From: Sesamum alatum
Lineage: Eukaryota > Streptophyta > Magnoliopsida > Lamiales > Pedaliaceae
Direction of reading: 5' to 3'
Length of the DNA: 64,000 nucleotides
Assembly (NCBI GenBank): GCA_034509735.1
Contig: JACGWO010000010.1
Span: 12,537,193 to 12,601,192 of the forward strand
Shown: piece after piece, positions 24,992-35,892 of the stretch
Numbering within the stretch: the stretch's first letter is position 1
Layout of the letters: every line of letters begins with the position of its first letter
Position numbers and translations under genes: made by a program
The notes under the pieces: generated by a model
Seen by the model: the letters and a program-made list of their open reading frames with translations, nothing else
The model's database searches: none
Told to the model about the DNA's origin: nothing

Positions 24992-24999
24992 TATAAATA
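24992..24999 (+). promoter_or_regulatory. TATA box of the second CACTA gene
   Basis: TATAAATA followed by a CT-rich tract (CTCTCTCTCTCTG..., 25020-25075) typical of plant 5' leaders. It lies about 1.4 kb before the tnpA-like ATG, so a long leader or leader intron (AT-rich 25240-26400) is implied. Confidence 0.5.
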
Positions 25000-26407
25000 C
25001 TACACTTCACTGATTTTTTCCTCATTTCAACTCTCCCTCTCCTTCTCTCTAAATCTCTCTCTCTCTGTCCCCGATGCCACCCCCCGCCACCATCCACCGT
25101 CGCCATCCCCCGTTGCCATCCGCTGCCAGCACCTTCGCCTCCGGCCCCCTCTCATTCTCTGTCTCTCTCCACCACCATCTGCCGCCAGCACCTTCGCCAC
25201 CATCCACCGTCTTCACCGTCGCCACAGCCAAGTAGCGTTTCCAAAAACCCCTACTTTAATTTTTGTTTTCTGTTTTATAAATTTCTGAAAATGCATGTAA
25301 ATATTAATTGTAATAGTATGTAATGTTAGGGGATTTTTGTGTAAATTGTGGTATTTTTGAATGTTAATTAGTATGTAATTTTTTTTGGTATTAATTCTGT
25401 AATATTTTGAATTTTGTATAATTTCTGGAGATTGATGTGTAAATTTTTGGTATTTTCTGTAATTTATGTAAATTGTAGTGTAATTTCTGTAATTCATGTA
25501 CTTTCTGTAATTTGTGCAGATTGTTGTGTAATTTTTTGAATTTTCTGGAATTAATTCTGTAATTTCTGTACGACTGTTGTTAATTTTGGTTCAATTTCTA
25601 TAGTTTTCTGTTATTTTTTTTAAAAAAACTCTAATATTATTAATAAAATTTAAAAAAATATTTTAAAAATCTGGAAATTTTAATTTTCTAAAATTCTGAA
25701 AATTTTCAAAATTTCTGTAAATTTGTCATTTTTCGTAAATTTAAAAAAAATTCTCAATTTTTCTGTAAATTTCCGAAATTATGAATAGTCTGTAATTTCA
25801 GAAAATGTTTCTGTAATTTTAAATTTTTCTGTAATTTTAAATTTTTTTGTGATTTTTCTATATATTTATGTCTTTTTCTATTAACTTCAAAAGTATGTTA
25901 AGAATTTTCTATAATTTTTTAAAAAAATTTACTCATAATATATGAAATTTGTTAATTTTCTGAAATTTTAGAAAATTTGGGTAATTCGTGCAAATATTGG
26001 TATTTAGTGCAATTTTAGGGTAAAATTATGGTATTTAGTATAAATATATAGAAAAATAGAAGTATTTAGTGCAATTTTAGGGAAATATTTTGGGATTTAA
26101 TATAAATATATAGGAATAATATGAGGATTTAGTGTAATTAACTATCAATTTTGGGTTATATTATATGTTTTAGGAAATAATATTAGGATTTAGTAAACAT
26201 TGTAGGAAAATCTGGGATTCATTATCCAATTATTAATATAAAAAATTAGAAAAATTATTATTATTCAAATAAGTTTAGGATTTAGTCAATATTGTAGGAA
26301 AATTTTTAGTATTAATTTTGGGACCTAGTATATAATTTTAGGATTTATTTTGCAGTCGTATTTTTCAAATTCACACGACTAATATTTTATAAAAAAAATT
26401 GTAGATC

Positions 26408-27892
26408 ATGACTGGTTGGGATTTCCCACCTCGAGGAGGTGGACTTGGCCGCGGTCGTGGTCGTGGTTGCGGTCGCGGCTCACCAGCTATACCACCGGCC
26501 GATGTTGCTTCCCAGAATGGGGAAGCAGTGTTCCGACCACCACCACCACCACCGGCAGAGTAGACACCCGCACCACCTGCGCCGGATCAGCAGCCCGAAC
26601 CATCCACTACCGCACCGGCCGTCGATCCGGCCTGTCCATGGGCTGCCCCACCACCACCACCACCCCCACCGGCCCCACCACCCCACCACCATCCGTGCGC
26701 TAGTACATCACACTCGCCGATGCGAGGTATATTTACATTTTTAATTTTTTTTTGTAATTTAAATTATTATTTTTATGTCATACTAATTACTTTATAATTT
26801 CAGGAGTGATCGGAAGATCCACAAGCGCATGTACGCAGTCGTGCGAGGACATTATCCCCATCCTTGGGACAGTTTGCGCAAGGTGCCGCCAGAGCACCAA
26901 CATTTCTGGTTTGAGAGTTTGAAGGTAACGGCAATTAATTTTTCTTTTTAAATATTTTAACAATCTAAAGCCGACGATGAGTCGATGTTCAAGATCTTCC
27001 ACGTTTGGGCAGGGAAGTTCCTCAGGAAGAAGTTCGTCCTCGCCAGACAGTCCCTGCAGAAGCCGCTATGGCTGGCGAACGAGGTCTGGCGGTAGCTCCA
27101 CCTGTACTAGGAGTCCCTGGAGTTCAAGGAGGAGTGCGAGAATAACAATGCGAATCGGAACGCCAACCTAGCTGCATCCGCTACTATGTACCGCGGGGGA
27201 TCTGTCTACGTCGGTATGCACACGCGAAAATTGGTAAGATATTTAATGTTATTTCAAGTATTTATTATTATTAAATTAAAATGGTAATAACTATTTCCCA
27301 TTTCTTTTTACAGGAGGAGCAGCTCGGCCGGCCAGTGAAGCAGATGGAGTTATTCTCCAGATGCTACAAGAAAAACGGCGACGATGGCCGGAGTGGGTCG
27401 AGGGCAGTAAGTTGTACTTAATACATTCTAATTTATTTTTTAATGTTTAAAATTTTTTAATTTATTCTAATTATTTGTGCAGGAGATGTTCCATAAGATG
27501 ATGGAGGATCATCAGTCGGCCACGGCTAATCCTAGGGATCCTCCTCCCGAATCAGAGGGCTCGGTGGCGCAGACCGAGCAGTAGATGTGGCTGGCTTGCG
27601 TCGGGGGCAAGAACAAGGGCCGAGTATTCGATCTTGGTTCTGAGGCCCTGGTCTCAGCCCGATCGTAACCTCGCCATCACCACCGCCACCACCACCGCCA
27701 CCGCCAGAGCCAGCGGCTTCGTCAAACATGGAGGGTCGGATGGTCCGCCTCGAGAAGATGATGATGGACCTGATGGGCATGATGAAGGCCATGCAGACTA
27801 GTCACTCCGGCGCCGGCTCGTCACGGCCTCTTAGAGACCCCACCCTTCCAGACATTGACGAGATGGACGAGGCCGATGGGGACGAGGAGTAG
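26408..27892 (+). pseudogene. CACTA second gene, tnpA / Transposase_24-like, five exons
   Basis: Predicted exons 26408-26726, 26804-26924, 26971-27233, 27314-27406 and 27483-27892, all with GT..AG borders. The N-terminus is Arg/Gly-rich (GLGRGRGRGCGRG) then Pro/His-rich from simple GCC/CCA repeats. The middle carries 'YPHPWDSLRKVPPEHQHFWF', 'KIFHVWAGKFLRKKFVLAR' and 'GGSVYVGMHTRKLEEQLGRP', the hallmark block of the plant Ptta/En/Spm Transposase_24 family. The C-terminus is acidic. The family protein is thought to bind subterminal repeats and assist the transposase. Stops: TAG near 26561 (CAG to TAG), TAG in exon 3 near 27093 and further stops in exon 5. Exon borders are my reading and not verified. 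Confidence 0.75.
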
Positions 27893-28867
27893 ATTATGTA
27901 TTTTTTTTTATTTTTTTTGTAATTAAATCGGATAATATTCGTATTTAATATAATTTTTATTTCTAAATTATACATTTTTTCATATTTAAATATTAATTAT
28001 AAAATCAAAATAAAAATTATTATTAATAATTTAATTTATATTTAAATGATAATAATTATTACTATAAAAAAATTAATAATTCATTAGTTAGGAAAGGTAC
28101 TTTAGACGGCAATTGAGCGCCAACTACCGTTCCAATATTTGACTGTTTTAAACTAGTTACCGTTCCCAATACAGCTGAAAACGCCATTCCAAACATAGAA
28201 GTCAACCATTCCTGAAGACGGGACATACCGTCCCTACATGTATTCCAAAATCAATGCTTTCGTGGTTAGGTTTTCGTTCCAAAGGAAATACCAAAAACCG
28301 GTCCAAAGTGGTATTCCAAAGTTGGAGTGGAAAAATCGTTCCTAAAGAGCGCGACAAAATCTATTCCATCTACCGATCCTAATCTATACAACAGACCGAT
28401 CCTACTTGTATTCCAGTTACCGATCCTGATCTATACAACAGACCGTTCCTACTTGTATTCCAGATACCATGCTAAATTGTATCTACAACTTATGGTGACA
28501 ATTCCAAAATGTGTTCTAACTACCGTTCCTAATTGCGCGATTTCATTTCGATGCGGCCGTTCCTAAAGTTTATAAGGTGTTCCAAATGCAAAAATTATAA
28601 ATTCATACGTACAAAGGTAATTAGGAACGGTATACAGAAAATATGCCAAAAACCGTTCCCAAATAGGAACGGTCGCTTGGTTACCGTTCCTAATTATTAG
28701 GATCGCCTCTTATTTCCACGGATTGCCTCCCATTCCTCAATCGTTCCTAATGCCAGTCCAAAAGGATCCACTTAACTATTTACCATTTCAAAAATTAAAA
28801 AAACCGTTCCTGTTACCGTTTCAATTCCCGCATTTTTTTTTTGTAGTGTATTAATACACACAAAAAA

Positions 28868-29152
28868 ATGGTGGCCGATCTGGGAGGGGAAGGTGGCAGA
28901 AGTGGCGGAGCAGCGGAGGCAGGGGAGGAAAAGGGGGTGCGACGCAGTGGGGGAAGGGAAAACAAGAATGACGCAGGAGACGGTAGGGGGCGGCGCCGAC
29001 AAACGCAGTGGGGGAGCGGAAGCGGCGTGGACAGAGGGGAGTGGGGGCGATGGCCGGGTTGGGAGCGAGGATCTTCGGCGGATGGGGAGGGGGAGGGGAG
29101 GGGAAGGGTGACGGCAGGCTGGAGGTTGGGGGGTGAAGAGGCGGCCGTCTAA
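28868..29152 (+). other. GC- and purine-rich block inside the MULE
   Basis: About 285 bp rich in GGGGA/GGCGG, with open frames in more than one phase encoding low-complexity Gly/Arg/Glu peptides. It differs sharply in base composition from the AT-rich DNA around it. It could be a captured gene fragment. I do not recognise any protein family and do not call it a gene. Confidence 0.4.
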
Positions 29153-29676
29153 ATGAAAATAAATAAAATTATTTATTTATTAAAAAAATATATTATAAAT
29201 ATATGTTATATTATTGGTATGCATATATTTATAAATTGTATTTTATATTTTTTATATATTATATATATCAATATCAATCTGAACTGTTGATTTGTGAAAA
29301 TAAAATATGAACTGTAGATTTTAATAAGACTTTATATGCACTGTCGATCAATATAGATTAGATATGAACCATTGATTTGTCTTAGATAAGATCTAAAGGT
29401 TGTGAAATAAAGATAAAAATTAAAAAAATTAAAAAAAAAGAGAAAATTCACGCGTGTAGCACACCACTCGTGTAAGGGGGGTATTTTGCACATTTTCTAA
29501 GAACTGAGGGGGGTAAATTGGTGTTTCTTTTTTTACAGGGGGATTTTTGCCCATTTTCTATATCACATGTAGGTAAATTTCAATTTACCCTATATATAGT
29601 GACAACGTTGTGTACAAAATTTTAATCACTATCACTAGCTAGTGACAATTTTTGCACCATTTTAATTTTATATGAT

Positions 29677-29874
29677 GGTAAATTACAATGAGCTCTTCAG
29701 AGATTTTTCATAATTATGAATATTTTCTTGTTGTTTGGAAAATTTTAAATACCCCTAACAGATTGGGCTAGTTGTTAGACAATTCTTAAGATAAAGGGAT
29801 ACTAATAATTTTCTAAACAACGAAGAATATTTATAATTATGTCAAATTTCAAAAGAGATCATTATAATTACCCT
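29677..29874. mobile_element. Small MULE-type MITE (198 bp)
   Basis: Left arm GGTAAATTACAATGAGCTCT... matches the reverse complement of the right arm AGGGTAATTATAATGATCTC..., and the match continues through 'CATAATTATGAATATT'. Flanks TTATATGAT (29668-29676) and TTATATTAT (29875-29883) form a 9-bp target duplication with one mismatch. No coding capacity. Confidence 0.7.
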
Positions 29875-29884
29875 TTATATTATA

Positions 29885-30310
29885 AAAGTTATCACATACT
29901 TATTCTATGATTAGATATGCATTAATCAAATAATTCATAGAATATTCTAACAATAATTACTCTTTTTAAGCTTGGCTCTTGGATTTAAGTGGTAAAATTT
30001 CACATATTTAATGTAATATCATGTGCCAAGACATGGAATTCAAAAAAAAAATCTCACCCGTGTACCCATCGATTAAATTCAACTAATTAGATAACAAATT
30101 AATATTATAATGATTATGTTTATTATGATATTAATATATGATAAATTCATAAATATGATTTAGATTTCACTAAATTGGAGACAAGTCAAAATTTTGGATA
30201 ATTACATCGAAAAAGTATGTTAAAATTTGCCGGCATTCACATCAGCATGAACAAAATTAGGGCAAATCACATCAGCCCACCATTTGTGATTGGTATTTAC
30301 ATACAAGTTT
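29885..30310. other. No gene seen; AT-rich
   Basis: AT-rich sequence. The segment near 29970-30055 (GGCTCTTGGATTTAAGTGG, then a GACATGGAATTCAAAA-type stretch) loosely resembles a tRNA-derived SINE head, but no clear A/B boxes or poly-A end could be fixed. Confidence 0.3.
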
Positions 30311-30314
30311 GTTT

Positions 30315-31597
30315 GGGAAAGTTATTTTTTTCGTTCGTAAATTTATAAAATATTATATTTATTCTTATAATTATGTCTTTTTATTTATTTAGTCAATTTT
30401 GGGTTTTTAATAAATTTTTTGGTATTTTTTGTCGGAATTTACCACATATGCACAAGAATTTCGAACTGGACGATGAATTGATAATGCGGTGTTGATGTGA
30501 CACACATATGGGTGATTAAAAATTTTTGTCACTCAAGGAATTTGAACTTAAGTCTTTCAAAATAACAAGTGTTCCTTTTGTCACTTGAGCTACAACCAAT
30601 TTACATATTCTTTGCTCAACCATCTTATATAACCTATATATATATATACTTTAATATAAAATTAATATTAATATTACTAAAAATTATCGTAAAAGTAACA
30701 CCTAAAAATATCGATATTTAATGATATAGTTTATTTTATTCTTCAAGAAGAATATAATTAGTATAGATATTATACATATAGATATATTAAAAAATTATAT
30801 ATATTAATTTTCATATGCTAATTTATATAATTATACATAATTATTTCTTATTTTTAAAATATATTGTTATATATTATATGTTTTGAAAGATTTACAATTT
30901 TTTATTAAGTTAATAAACATGTTATGATTTATAGACTTAAAAATGCTTATATATTAATTTTAATGTAGTAATGTTTTAAATATTATATATAATCAGTTTT
31001 ATATAGAAGATAGTTTTATGTAAAAAATATATAAATTAGCATATGAAAAAAATATATAACTTTTTAATATATATATTCTTGTTATAATATTCTATTGTTA
31101 AGAAAATATCAATACTAATTATATTCTTTTTAATAACAAAATAAACTATATCATTTAATGACTTTATTTTTATGTTTAACTTTATTATAATTTTAGAAAT
31201 GTAATATATTTTTCATATTAAAGTATTTTCAAATATATAAGTTATAAAAGATGGTTGAACAAAATATTCATATATATATATATATATATTAGTTGTAGTT
31301 CAAGTGGCAAAAGTAGAATTTTTTAGTTTTGAGAGATGCAACATGAGCAACAAAAAATTTTAATCACGCGTGTGTTTCACATCACCACCACATCATCAAT
31401 TTCTCGCCCAGTTGAAAACTTCGGTGCACACATGGCAAATTTGGCTAAAAATGCCGAATAATTTATTAAAAACCCTAAATCGAATTAAATATAATCAATT
31501 TTGTAACTTTTTAGACTAAATAAATAAAAAGCGCATAATTACAAAATTAAATATAATATTGAATAAATTTACCGAACGAAAAAAATAATTTTCACTG
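30315..31597. mobile_element. Long-TIR element (1.3 kb) with tRNA-like segments in both arms
   Basis: The left arm (about 30317-30650) and the reversed right arm (about 31250-31597) match over more than 300 bp: 'GTTATTTTTTTCGTTCG', 'TTTTTATTTATTTAGTC', 'GGGTTTTTAATAAATT', and an 'AACTGG.CGA.AAATTGAT' stretch. Flanks TTTGTTTGG (30308-30316) and TTTGTTTAT (31598-31606) suggest a 9-bp duplication with two mismatches. The centre is pure AT-rich DNA. The arms also contain tRNA-like promoter boxes. Probably a non-autonomous Mutator-type element. Confidence 0.65.
30537..30592 (-). promoter_or_regulatory. tRNA-like A and B boxes in the TIR arm
   Basis: On the minus strand, TAGCTCAAGTGA (30592-30581) resembles a Pol III A box and GTTCAAATTCC (30547-30537) a B box, about 35 bp apart, as in a tRNA or tRNA-derived SINE. 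The right arm keeps the A-box-like TAGTTCAAGTGG (31296-31307) but its B box is eroded. It does not fold into a full tRNA by eye. Confidence 0.4.
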
Positions 31598-31765
31598 TTT
31601 GTTTATTGCTGATGAGAATGACAAATGGGTTAAATTAGAAATAATTCAGTTCACATGGGATGCTGCAAAACAATGTTGATTCTAGTACAAAGTTTTCTTG
31701 CTCAATAGCATAACAATTGGAAAATTTTCAAGTTTGACCATCCCCACAAGTTCAACTTAAATTTT

Positions 31766-33357
31766 GGGATTAATTATACTTAAATTCCGGCCCTCTAAAA
31801 ATACGAAATTATAATTTTTTTCAAAGAGGTTCCAAAATTATACTTACACCCCTATGGAAATTCACCGTTTACACTAACCTCCTTTCATTAGAGTTTGGAC
31901 AAAAAATGCACTACAAAACAACAGGGTTATAGCAACGGACATTTTTCAACGGATTGGTCCGTTGCAAATTTGCAACAGCTTTGCCACGACTTTGCAACGG
32001 ATTCTGACTTTTTTTACATTATCAACTTTCGTTGCAAAATAACAATGATATTTTGCAACAGACTAACCGTTGCAATATTCCGTTGCTAAATTCAATCAAC
32101 TTTAAGATGCCCCACATTCAACATAATTCGTTGCAAAAGTCATGGCAAATGTTGCAACGATAAATGAATATGATCCCCTTTTTAAATATGTATATTTTAA
32201 AATTAAATACTTTTATTTTGTGGATTGGAATGTTAATTATCTTTATTATAAGTATTTTCACTTAAATATATTATCATATTTGAATTTATAAATTGTTAGA
32301 GTTAAATTAAATATATTTTTATTATTATATATAAATTGTGTAATTATCGTTGTGAACGAAAATAATTTTGCAATAGAATTATCGTTGAAATTATTGTGTT
32401 AAAATTTACAATGGATTGCCGATGCAATTGTCGTTGTAAACGAAAATTATTTAGCAACGAATTGTAGTAAATTATTTCGTTGCAAATTTTGCAAGGGAAT
32501 GTCGTTGTAAAAAAATTATTGCAATATTGCAACGACTTTCGTTGCAAATATCGTTACAAATAAAATAATTTTACAACGGATTGTAGTTAAATATTTCGTT
32601 GCAAAATTTACAACAGAATGACTTTGCAAACATTCCGTTGCAATATTGCAACGGCTTTTTATTGCAAATGTAGTTGCAAATAAAAACTGATTTTGCAATT
32701 GATTGTCATCAACTTTGCTACGAATATACCATCGCAAAGTCGTTGCAAAATATAAAAAGTCAATTTTTTAAATAACGAATTTTACAACGGAACTTTGCAA
32801 CAGATAAAAATCCGTGGAAATATTTTGCAACGAAAAAAAAAAACCGTCGCTATATAGCAGTGATGCATATAGCAATGGAAAATATTCCGTTGCGAAATTC
32901 CATGGCAAATCTGTTTTGCAACGGATTTTTGCGAATTCGTTGCAAAAATCTGTTGCTATAGGTATGTTTTTTGTAGTGATGCTAACATTACCAAAAAAAA
33001 AAAAATACATAATTTTTCAACTCTAATCTTTATTTAACATTTTTATGTAATAAATTTGTAATTATAAGGGGAAAAATGTAATGATGTTAACCTCACTACA
33101 TGTATATATATATATATATATTAATATTTATTCCCTTATAAGTACAAAAGTATATATAGGAATGTTAAATAAGCGCAACATTGAAAATTTATATAATTTT
33201 TTCCTACTGATGTCAGTATTTTTTTACCAAACCCTAAAGGAAGAGTGTCAGGTGTAAACGGTGAAATTGCGGAGGGGGTGTAAGTATAATTTCGAAACTT
33301 CTCTGGGAGAAAGTATAATTTTATATTTTAAGAGGGGGTTTAAGTATAATTAACCCT
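31766..33357. mobile_element. MITE interrupted by a CACTA derivative
   Basis: The left arm 'ATTAATTATACTTAAA...CAAAATTATACTTACACCCC...TTCACCGTTTACAC' matches the reverse complement of the right arm 'GTTAATTATACTTAAA...GAAATTATACTTACACCCCC...TTCACCGTTTACAC'. Arms are about 130 bp. Flanks AAATTTTGG and AAATTTGAT are only partly alike. The CACTA derivative 31909-32978 lies between the arms. Net MITE size is about 0.5 kb. Confidence 0.7.
31909..32978 (+). mobile_element. Deletion-derivative CACTA (1070 bp)
   Basis: The ends CACTACAAAACAACAGGG and TATGTTTTTTGTAGTG are flanked by a perfect ATG target duplication (31906-31908 and 32979-32981). Left and right parts match those of the 4.7 kb CACTA at 8922-13637: GCAACGG arrays at both ends and a shared unique segment (32170-32330 against about 12865-13030, including ATTTTGTGGATTGGAATGTT). 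The central 3.7 kb, with all gene remnants and the minisatellite, is missing; the junction is near 32158. It could only move using another element's transposase. Confidence 0.88.
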
Positions 33358-33468
33358 AAATTTGATTATAGTTCAAGTAATCAAGAAATCTCTATTATAT
33401 CTTTCATTGATTGATTTAAACTGGATTTGTGTGCGAACACTTTTAGGATGGATTTAGACAGAAAATAA

Positions 33469-34420
33469 TTTTTCGTATCAATTTTTCTTTATCTAAGTCC
33501 AAATAATAAGATTATGTTATATCAGTATAATATAAATACAGGTGGAAAATTATAAAGATTATAGACGGAAATAATTTTTTCTCTATCTAAGTCTAAATAA
33601 TAAGATTATGCATGTCATATCGGTATAACAAAAATACAGGTGAAAAAATGTTAAGATTATGGAAAGAAATGATTTTTCTCCAAGTCTAAATTATAAAATT
33701 ATGTCATATCAGTATAATAAAAATACAGGTGCAAAATATTAAGATTTTGGAGAAAAATGACTATCTAAATCTAAGTAATAAGATTATGATCATATCAGTA
33801 TAATATAAATATAGGTGAAAAATATTGATATTAGCGAGAGGAACAATTTTTTCTCTATATATGTCTAAGGCGTAAATGTATTTTTGGTCCCGTAACTTAG
33901 ATTATTTGATATTTTTGTCCTTTAACTTTCTAGGGTAGCATTTTTGGTTTTTCATCCTTTTAATTTTGTAATTTTAATCCTTTTTTAGTTGGAGATCACC
34001 ATTATCGCTAGAAAAATGTATGTGCCTCTCACTTGAAATTAGGGCATTTGTTCCTATTGGCCCATTTATGCTAGCATTTTTGTCCTTTAACTATTTAGGG
34101 TAGCATTTTAGTCCTATATTTTTTTAATTTTTGCGATTTTGGTCCTTTTCTCGCTGGAGTTTACCCGTCTCGCCGGTACAGGTGAACTCCGGCGAACAAA
34201 AGCATTGAAATCATGAAAATTAAAAAGATACAAGATCAAAATGCTACCCTAAAAGTTAAAGAATGAAAACACCAAATGACCTGAATTACAGAACTAAAAA
34301 TGCATTTAACCCTATGTCTAAATAATAAGATTATCTCATCATATTAATATAATATAAATACAGGTGAAAAAGTATTAGGATTATGGAGAGGAAAAATTGC
34401 AATTGACGTCCCATTACTCT
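33469..34420 (+). repeat. Tandem array, unit of about 92 bp, split by a MITE
   Basis: Units beginning CTAAGTCTAAATAATAAGAT recur near 33493, 33588, 33682, 33766 and 33861, each with 'TCATATCAGTATAATAAAAA', 'TACAGGTG' and 'AAGATTATGGAGAG'. The array resumes at 34321 after a MITE (33869-34313). The last unit is itself split by the MITE at 34391. No coding potential. Confidence 0.8.
33869..34313. mobile_element. MULE-type MITE, copy 1
   Basis: Inverted repeats: the left GCGTAAATGTATTTTTGGTC and the reversed right GGGTTAAATGCATTTTTAGT, continuing through 'CTTTAACTTT.TAGGGTAGCATTTT'. Target duplication ATGTCTAAG (33861-33869) and ATGTCTAAA (34314-34322) lies in the tandem-array unit. A second copy of the family is at 37881-38337. 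The shared 'CTCGCCGGxxxAGGTGAACT' GC-rich motif lies in the centre of both. Confidence 0.75.
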
Positions 34421-34698
34421 ATTTGCGATTTTGATCTCATTGTTTTACGACTCAACAAATTTTATCCCATTAACACTTTTTTCCTTAAATTGATAACGGA
34501 AGGAGCACGTGCCAAGCACATGCTCCGTTAACTTTGTTTATTAAGTTAACGGCCCATCCATTACAATTTAACGGAAAGTGTTGATGGGACGTATATTGCA
34601 ATTTTTTTAGATTTTTGGGAATAAATTTGTTGAGTTGTAAAACAATGGACCAAAATTACAACTAGAGTAAGTTATGAGACGTAAATTGCAATTTTCTA
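34391..34698. mobile_element. MITE (308 bp) with 11-bp target repeat
   Basis: The left arm GAAAAATTGCAATTGACGTC and the reversed right arm AGAAAATTGCAATTTACGTC continue through 'CATTGTTTTACGACTCAACA'. ATTATGGAGAG flanks it perfectly (34380-34390 and 34699-34709), within a unit of the 92-bp array. The inner palindrome 'GCACGTGCCAAGCACATGCTCCGTTAAC'-type region could form a hairpin. Confidence 0.75.
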
Positions 34699-35304
34699 AT
34701 TATGGAGAGATGAGTTAAATTAAGATAAACAATCTTATGTTGACTAACACATGCAGATATTTCCTTATAAAAGTATTAACATGAATTTTCTTTAAATCAC
34801 TATAAGAAAAAAACTTAATAGCAACGAAAAATTTATTATTGAAATCAGCCCAAGTTAATTAACAAGTAAAATTTTCGTTGCTAATCTACACTATTTAATA
34901 TATTATTTAAGTAAGTAAATCTGTTAAAATTCTCGTTGCTAAATCTGTTAGCAAGTAAATTTTCGTTGCTAAATTCATTAGCACGTAAAGTTCTTGTATT
35001 AAATAATGTACATTAACAACAAAAATTTTTAGGGATAATTTTACTTTTGGTACCCCAAGTATGACCTTATTTCACCTTTGGTACCTTCTGTTTCCATGTC
35101 ATCAATGTTGATACCTAAAGTTTCCTTTTTTCATCGAGTTGAGTACCTGCCATTAGTTGACCGTCAGAGTTAACGGTCAAAGTCATTTTGGGGGGAAAAT
35201 TGGTAGTTTTTTTTTGCCTATTTAAGCACATGTTTGGCTACCATTTACTACACCACAAAAACTAGAGTTGAAAAAGTAAAATTGAGAATATTTTGGAAAA
35301 AAAA

Positions 35305-35529
35305 ATGAGAGGTATGAGGAGAAATCAGTTTCAATCTTACTCAATTACGAGTTTGGGTTCGGCTAATGAGAACATTTATGTGGAAAAAATGTATTGTGAG
35401 TGTGGAATTAAGCTACCATTGAAGACTTCTTGGATCAAAATAAATTTGGGAAGAAGATTTTGGGCATGTCCTAATTACGGGATAAATTTATATTTTATTC
35501 TTACTTATTTTATGATTATATACCATTAA
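35305..35529 (+). CDS. GRF-type zinc-finger peptide, left arm of the foldback MULE
   Basis: From the ATG at 35305 the frame reads MRGMRRNQFQ, an NENIYVEKMYC stretch, and a GRF core CECG-IKLP-LKTSW...GRRFWACPNYG with intact Cys ligands, then a hydrophobic run to a stop at 35529. In related small plant proteins an exon border follows ACPNYG. Here the donor GT is changed to AT (GGG|ATAAA) while the right arm keeps GGG|GTAT, so the hydrophobic tail is probably unspliced intron. GRF domains bind single-stranded DNA or RNA in repair enzymes; its role in a MULE is unknown. It may well be a fragment and not an expressed protein. Confidence 0.5.
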   Translation: MRGMRRNQFQSYSITSLGSANENIYVEKMYCECGIKLPLKTSWIKINLGRRFWACPNYGINLYFILTYFMIIYH

Positions 35530-35723
35530 TTCTTGTTTTTACGGGGAAAAGATATTCATATTTTTTTTTTGTATTTTTATTTTCTTCGATCTTTGGCACA
35601 TTTTCGGATCAAACCATCTAAAAACTCCATAATATTCCCTTTTCTGTAACTGAAAAAATAAAAACAAGAATTAATGGTATATACTTAAAAACACAAAATA
35701 AATAAGAATAAAATATAAAAATA

Positions 35724-35892
35724 CCCCGTAATTAGGACATGCCCAAAACCTTCTTCCCGGGTTTATTCTGGTCTAAGAAGTCTTCAATGGTAGCTCAATT
35801 CCACACTCACAATACATTTTTTCCACATAAATGTTCTCATTAGACGAACCCACACTCATATTTGAGTAAGATTGAAACTGATTTCTCCTCAT
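35724..35892 (-). pseudogene. GRF zinc-finger copy, right arm of the foldback MULE
   Basis: The inverted counterpart of the left-arm frame. The first ATG has become ACG, so reading could start only at MRRNQF (35892). The core CECG-IELP and GRRFWACPNYG survive, but a TAG interrupts after 'LPLKTS' where the other arm has Trp (TGG to TAG). Confidence 0.6.

Larger units (their letters stand above)
18975..28848 (+). mobile_element. Nearly full-length CACTA (En/Spm) element, 9.9 kb
   Basis: The ends are CACTATAAAAAGATGCGGGA and, reversed, CACTACAAAAAAAAAATGCG, both continuing into GGGAAT.GAAACGG inverted repeats. A TAT target duplication flanks both ends (18972-18974 and 28849-28851). Subterminal GGAACGG/CCGTTCC motifs crowd 19000-19560 and 28090-28820, with another cluster at 23640-24860. 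It carries the two standard genes in the usual order: a tnp2-type transposase (19870-23576) and a tnpA/Transposase_24-type protein (26408-27892). Both have stops or frameshifts, so the copy is probably non-autonomous now. It inserted in the inner part of the MULE at 18523-29590. Confidence 0.92.
18523..29590. mobile_element. MULE with long TIRs, carrying a nested CACTA
   Basis: Terminal inverted repeats of about 150 bp: the left (about 18523-18685) reads 'CTACCTGTGATATAGAAAAT...CAATTTACCCCCCTCA...GTGGTGTGCTACACAC'. The reverse complement of the right (about 29445-29590) reads 'CCTACATGTGATATAGAAAA...CAATTTACCCCCCTCA...GTGGTGTGCTACACGC'. A perfect TATATATAGT direct repeat flanks the element (18513-18522 and 29591-29600), matching the 9-10 bp duplications of Mutator elements. 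Without the CACTA insertion it is about 1.2 kb. It has no transposase, only AT-rich inner sequence and a GC-rich block (28868-29152). Confidence 0.85.

Noticed and set aside
28868..29152. Possible Gly/Arg-rich protein gene
   Set aside because: Low-complexity in two frames, no start context, splice signals or family match; recorded as a composition anomaly only.
33100..33125. AT microsatellites as possible origins or matrix-attachment sites
   Set aside because: Simple TATATA runs are common throughout the window and nothing distinguishes these as functional.
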